Below are positions 5,468 through 7,895 of a stretch of 7,895 bases of DNA, in pieces. A program made the translations under genes and the position numbers. Origin of the DNA: Dehalococcoidia bacterium (lineage in GTDB: Bacteria; Chloroflexota; Dehalococcoidia; Dehalococcoidales; BS750m-G39); contig SOKR01000012.1 in assembly GCA_004375675.1 (NCBI GenBank), forward strand, positions 1 through 7,895. The letters are read 5' to 3'. Every line of letters begins with the position of its first letter. Position 1 is the first letter of the stretch. The notes beneath the pieces were generated by a model. The model had not been told where the DNA came from, ran no database searches, and saw only the letters and a list, made by a program, of their open reading frames with translations.

Positions 5468-6839
5468 CCTTAGCTCCAAGCGATTTCTTGGCGGCGGCTA
5501 GAGCCTTAGCCACCCGTTTCGGGGCGGTGCCGCCGCTAACGTCGCGGGCGGCCAGAGAGGACTCCACGGTGATAGAGAAGACATCGTCTTCGAAGAGGGG
5601 GGAGAACTTCTTGTATTCGGCCAGGGTGAGCTTGGAGAGGGGTTTATCTTTCTCTATGGCGTAGCTCACCAGCTTGGCTACTTTCTCGTGGGCACTACGA
5701 AAGGCTTCGCCCTTCTTGACCAGATAGTCGGCCAGGTCGGTGGCCAGAATATAGCCGCCTTCAAGCGCTTGACGGGCGTTTTCGGCATTGACCTTAAGGG
5801 TCTTGAGCATGCCGGTGAAGACCTCAAGGGTGGAGAGCAGGATTTCCACGCTGTCGAAGAGGGCTTCTTTATCTTCCTGCAGGTCGCGGTTATAGGCCAG
5901 GGGGAGGGCTTTCATCGTGGTCAGCAGCCCCATGAGGTTGCCGTAGACCCGCCCCGTCTTGCCCCGCGCCAGCTCGGCGACATCGGGGTTCTTTTTCTGG
6001 GGCATGATGCTGGAGCCGGTGGCGTAAGCCTCGTCGAGCTCGATGAAGTTAAACTCGGCAGAGGACCAGAGGATAATTTCTTCCGCCAGGCGGGAGAGGT
6101 GCATCATGCAAAAGCTCGCCGCCGCCTGGTATTCCAATACGAAGTCTCTGTCCGAAACGGCGTCCAGGCTGTTACGGCTTATTTCTTCAAAGCCGAGCTC
6201 CTTGGCGACGAACTCACGGTCGATATCGTAGGCGACGCCGGCCAGGGCGCCGCTGCCCAGGGGCATGACGTCGGTGCGCGCAAGGCAATCCAGAAAGCGT
6301 TCGCTATCGCGCTGGAGCATCTCGAAATAGGCCAAAAGATGATGCGCCAGCAGGACGGGCTGCGCCGTCTGGAGGTGGGTATAGCCGGGGATGACGACCG
6401 CCTTGTTGGCTTCAGCCAGGGCGATGATTACCCGCTGCAGCTCTTCTAGCTGAGCCAGCGTGGTGGTGATGGCGTCGCGGCTAAAGAGGCGCAGATCGAG
6501 AGCCACCTGGTCGTTGCGGGAACGGGCGGTGTGGAGCTTGCCCCCCACCTCCCCGATCATTTCGATGAGGCGGGCTTCGATATTCATGTGGATGTCTTCC
6601 AGCTCCACATTAAACTGAAACTCGCCCTGCTCAATCTCGCGCTGAATCGCCGTCAATCCGTTGACGATAGTCTCGGCGTCTTTATCGGGGATGATGCCCT
6701 GTTTAGCCAGCATGCGGGCGTGGGCGATGCTGCCGGCGATGTCGTAGGGATAGAGACGCCAGTCGAAGGGAACCGAGGTGGTGTAGGCGTTTACCGTTTT
6801 ATCCGCCTTTTTCTTAAAGCGACCCCTTATATGGCTCAT
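5460..6839 (-). CDS. argH: Argininosuccinate lyase
   Basis: ArgH cleaves argininosuccinate to arginine and fumarate, the last step of arginine synthesis, as a cytoplasmic homotetramer. The 459-aa length is normal. Motifs run in family order: DIHMNIEARL at 82-91, KLHTARSRNDQVALDLRL at 101-118, PGYTHLQTAQP at 151-161 with the conserved His155, and the superfamily signature GSSIMPQKKNPD at 275-286, whose serines lie in the flexible catalytic loop. YNRDLQEDKE, also typical, follows later. The start is ATG at 6839-6837, one base after the argG stop. GGAAGG in the last argG codons serves as ribosome site, so the two genes are likely translationally coupled. The stop overlaps the preferred rpe start. 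No sign of damage is seen. Confidence 0.97.
   Translation of the reverse strand: MSHIRGRFKKKADKTVNAYTTSVPFDWRLYPYDIAGSIAHARMLAKQGIIPDKDAETIVNGLTAIQREIEQGEFQFNVELEDIHMNIEARLIEMIGEVGGKLHTARSRNDQVALDLRLFSRDAITTTLAQLEELQRVIIALAEANKAVVIPGYTHLQTAQPVLLAHHLLAYFEMLQRDSERFLDCLARTDVMPLGSGALAGVAYDIDREFVAKELGFEEISRNSLDAVSDRDFVLEYQAAASFCMMHLSRLAEEIILWSSAEFNFIELDEAYATGSSIMPQKKNPDVAELARGKTGRVYGNLMGLLTTMKALPLAYNRDLQEDKEALFDSVEILLSTLEVFTGMLKTLKVNAENARQALEGGYILATDLADYLVKKGEAFRSAHEKVAKLVSYAIEKDKPLSKLTLAEYKKFSPLFEDDVFSITVESSLAARDVSGGTAPKRVAKALAAAKKSLGAKGG
5474..5477 (-). promoter_or_regulatory. Ribosome binding site supporting the GTG start of rpe
   Basis: GGAG on the minus strand at 5477-5474 lies inside the last codons of argH, 6 nt before GTG 5467. 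It overlaps the alternative TTG codon (5479-5477), which argues against that TTG being the main start. Confidence 0.55.
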
Positions 6840-6840
6840 A

Positions 6841-7895
6841 TCAGCCTTCCTTTGTTTTTTTGCCCTGCAACCGTGCCTGTATGCGGGCGGGCAGCCCCCA
6901 GAGGTGAATGAAGCCGGCGGCGGCGCTCTGGTCGAAAGCGTCTCCCTTATCGTAGGTAGCCAGGTCGTGGCGGTAGAGGGAGTAGGGGGACTTTCGCCCC
7001 ACCACCGTTAAGCTCCCTTTATGCAGTTTAAGCCGTACCGTGCCGGTGACATAGCGCTGGGATGATTCTATATAAGCCGTCAGGTCTTCCCGGAAGGCGG
7101 TGAACCAGAGGCCGTTATAGACCAGGTCGGCGTATTCGGCGGAGACCAGCTCCTTGAAGCGCAACTGCTCTTTGGATAAGCAAAGCGACTCCAGGGCGCG
7201 GTGCGCCTTAATCAAGAGCAGGGCGGCGGGGGTTTCGTAGACCTCGCGCGACTTGATGCCGACCACCCTGTCTTCGATATGGTCAATACGGCCGATGCCG
7301 TGCTTGCCCGCCAGGTCGTTGGCCAGCTGGACGAGGGCGATACCTTCCATCTTGCGCCCGTTGACGGCTATGGGTATGCCTTTATTAAATTCGACTTCAA
7401 TATATTCGGCTTTGTCGGGGGTCTTGGCTATCGGCTTGACCCAGATGAAGGCGTCTTCGGGGGGCTCGGCCCAGGGGTCTTCCATGACCCCGCACTCGAT
7501 GCTGCGCCCCCAGAGGTTCTGGTCTATGGAGTAGGGGCTTTCCGCCGTAACGGGGAGGGGGATGCCGTGGCGTTTGGCGTAGTCGATGGTTTCGTCGCGG
7601 GTCATCTCCCAGTCGCGGGCGGGGGCTAAAATCTTAAGCTCGGGGGCCAGCCCCGCCACGCTGACATCAAAGCGCACCTGGTCGTTGCCCTTGCCCGTGC
7701 AGCCGTGGGCGACCGATTTCGCCCCTTCCTTGAGGGCGGTTTCCACCAGCAATTGCGCCATCAGCGGGCGCGCCAGCGCCGTCGCCAGGGGGTATTGCCC
7801 CTGGTACATGGCGTTGGCCTTGAGTGCGGGGAAGACGAAGTCGTTGATGAAAGCCTTTTGGGCGTCGGCGACCACCGCCTTGACCGCGCCCAGTT
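6841..7895 (-). CDS. argG: Argininosuccinate synthase, C-terminal part (5' end outside window)
   Basis: ArgG joins citrulline and aspartate using ATP to make argininosuccinate, the step before ArgH. The frame is open to the right edge; the first full codon is at 7893-7891, and 350 residues are visible. The family usually has about 400, so roughly 50 are missing, including the SGGLDTS ATP loop. Visible motifs are ALKANAMYQGQYPLATALARP near 23-43, AHGCTGKGNDQVRFD at 62-76, SPYSIDQNLWGRSIECG, then GRIDHIEDRVVGIKSREVYETPA, and RYVTGTVRLKLHKGSL near the C-terminus. The GTG at 7875 looks like a start but is an internal Val, because conserved sequence continues upstream (LGAVKAVVADA). The gene lies one base upstream of argH in the same direction. 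The operon promoter must lie outside the window. Confidence 0.97.
   Translation of the reverse strand, partial: LGAVKAVVADAQKAFINDFVFPALKANAMYQGQYPLATALARPLMAQLLVETALKEGAKSVAHGCTGKGNDQVRFDVSVAGLAPELKILAPARDWEMTRDETIDYAKRHGIPLPVTAESPYSIDQNLWGRSIECGVMEDPWAEPPEDAFIWVKPIAKTPDKAEYIEVEFNKGIPIAVNGRKMEGIALVQLANDLAGKHGIGRIDHIEDRVVGIKSREVYETPAALLLIKAHRALESLCLSKEQLRFKELVSAEYADLVYNGLWFTAFREDLTAYIESSQRYVTGTVRLKLHKGSLTVVGRKSPYSLYRHDLATYDKGDAFDQSAAAGFIHLWGLPARIQARLQGKKTKEG

Noticed and set aside
5477..5479. TTG as the start of rpe
   Set aside because: Its upstream region has only a weak purine stretch and the good GGAG overlaps the TTG itself. GTG at 5467 has GGAG at 6-nt spacing. It remains possible as a minor start.
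5688..6449. Plus-strand open frame (253 codons) opposite argH
   Set aside because: It lies entirely within well-conserved argH, has a composition typical of antisense frames, and matches no family I recognise.
7873..7875. GTG as the start of argG
   Set aside because: Conserved argG sequence continues in frame upstream to the window edge, and the ATP-binding SGGLDTS loop has not yet appeared, so this GTG is an internal valine.

Overview
The window is a compact, GC-rich bacterial chromosome segment of housekeeping and lipid-metabolism genes. Almost every base is coding, and no mobile element, RNA gene or CRISPR array was seen. The gene content (argG-argH-rpe, bL28, a fatty-acid-kinase module, then recG), the frequent TTG/GTG starts and the recalled look of the proteins suggest a Chloroflexota (Dehalococcoidia-like) bacterium. 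That placement is inference and was not tested by search.

Layout, right to left on the minus strand. The right edge (7895 down to 6841) is the C-terminal three quarters or more of argininosuccinate synthase (argG), cut by the window. One base later comes argininosuccinate lyase (argH), then ribulose-phosphate 3-epimerase (rpe), whose preferred start overlaps the argH stop. These three form one tightly packed unit that carries out the last two steps of arginine synthesis plus a pentose-phosphate step. The small ribosomal gene rpmB (bL28, zinc-ribbon type) lies on the plus strand and runs tail-to-tail into rpe with a 32-bp coding overlap.

The 115-bp gap 4509-4623 separates rpmB from the leftward fak operon. 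It holds two good sigma70-type promoters, one per direction. They face each other, so each transcript crosses the other's promoter, and a tandem 7-bp repeat lies between the two -10 boxes.

Left of the gap on the minus strand are fakA (DAK2/DhaL-type ATP-binding subunit of fatty acid kinase, 544 aa) and three consecutive DegV-family (FakB-like) fatty-acid-binding paralogs of 279-280 aa. They are separated by 13, 2 and 2 bp. The first 100 codons of a probable recG helicase gene follow and run off the left edge. FakA is expected to phosphorylate fatty acids carried by FakB proteins, giving acyl-phosphate for phospholipid synthesis. Three carriers next to one kinase suggest carriers specialised by acyl chain. 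The carrier nearest fakA has an altered head-group-binding loop.

There is no gene-free stretch longer than 300 bases. Nothing here looks like an entirely new system. The most informative points are the one-kinase/three-carrier module, the divergent third carrier, and the face-to-face promoter region.
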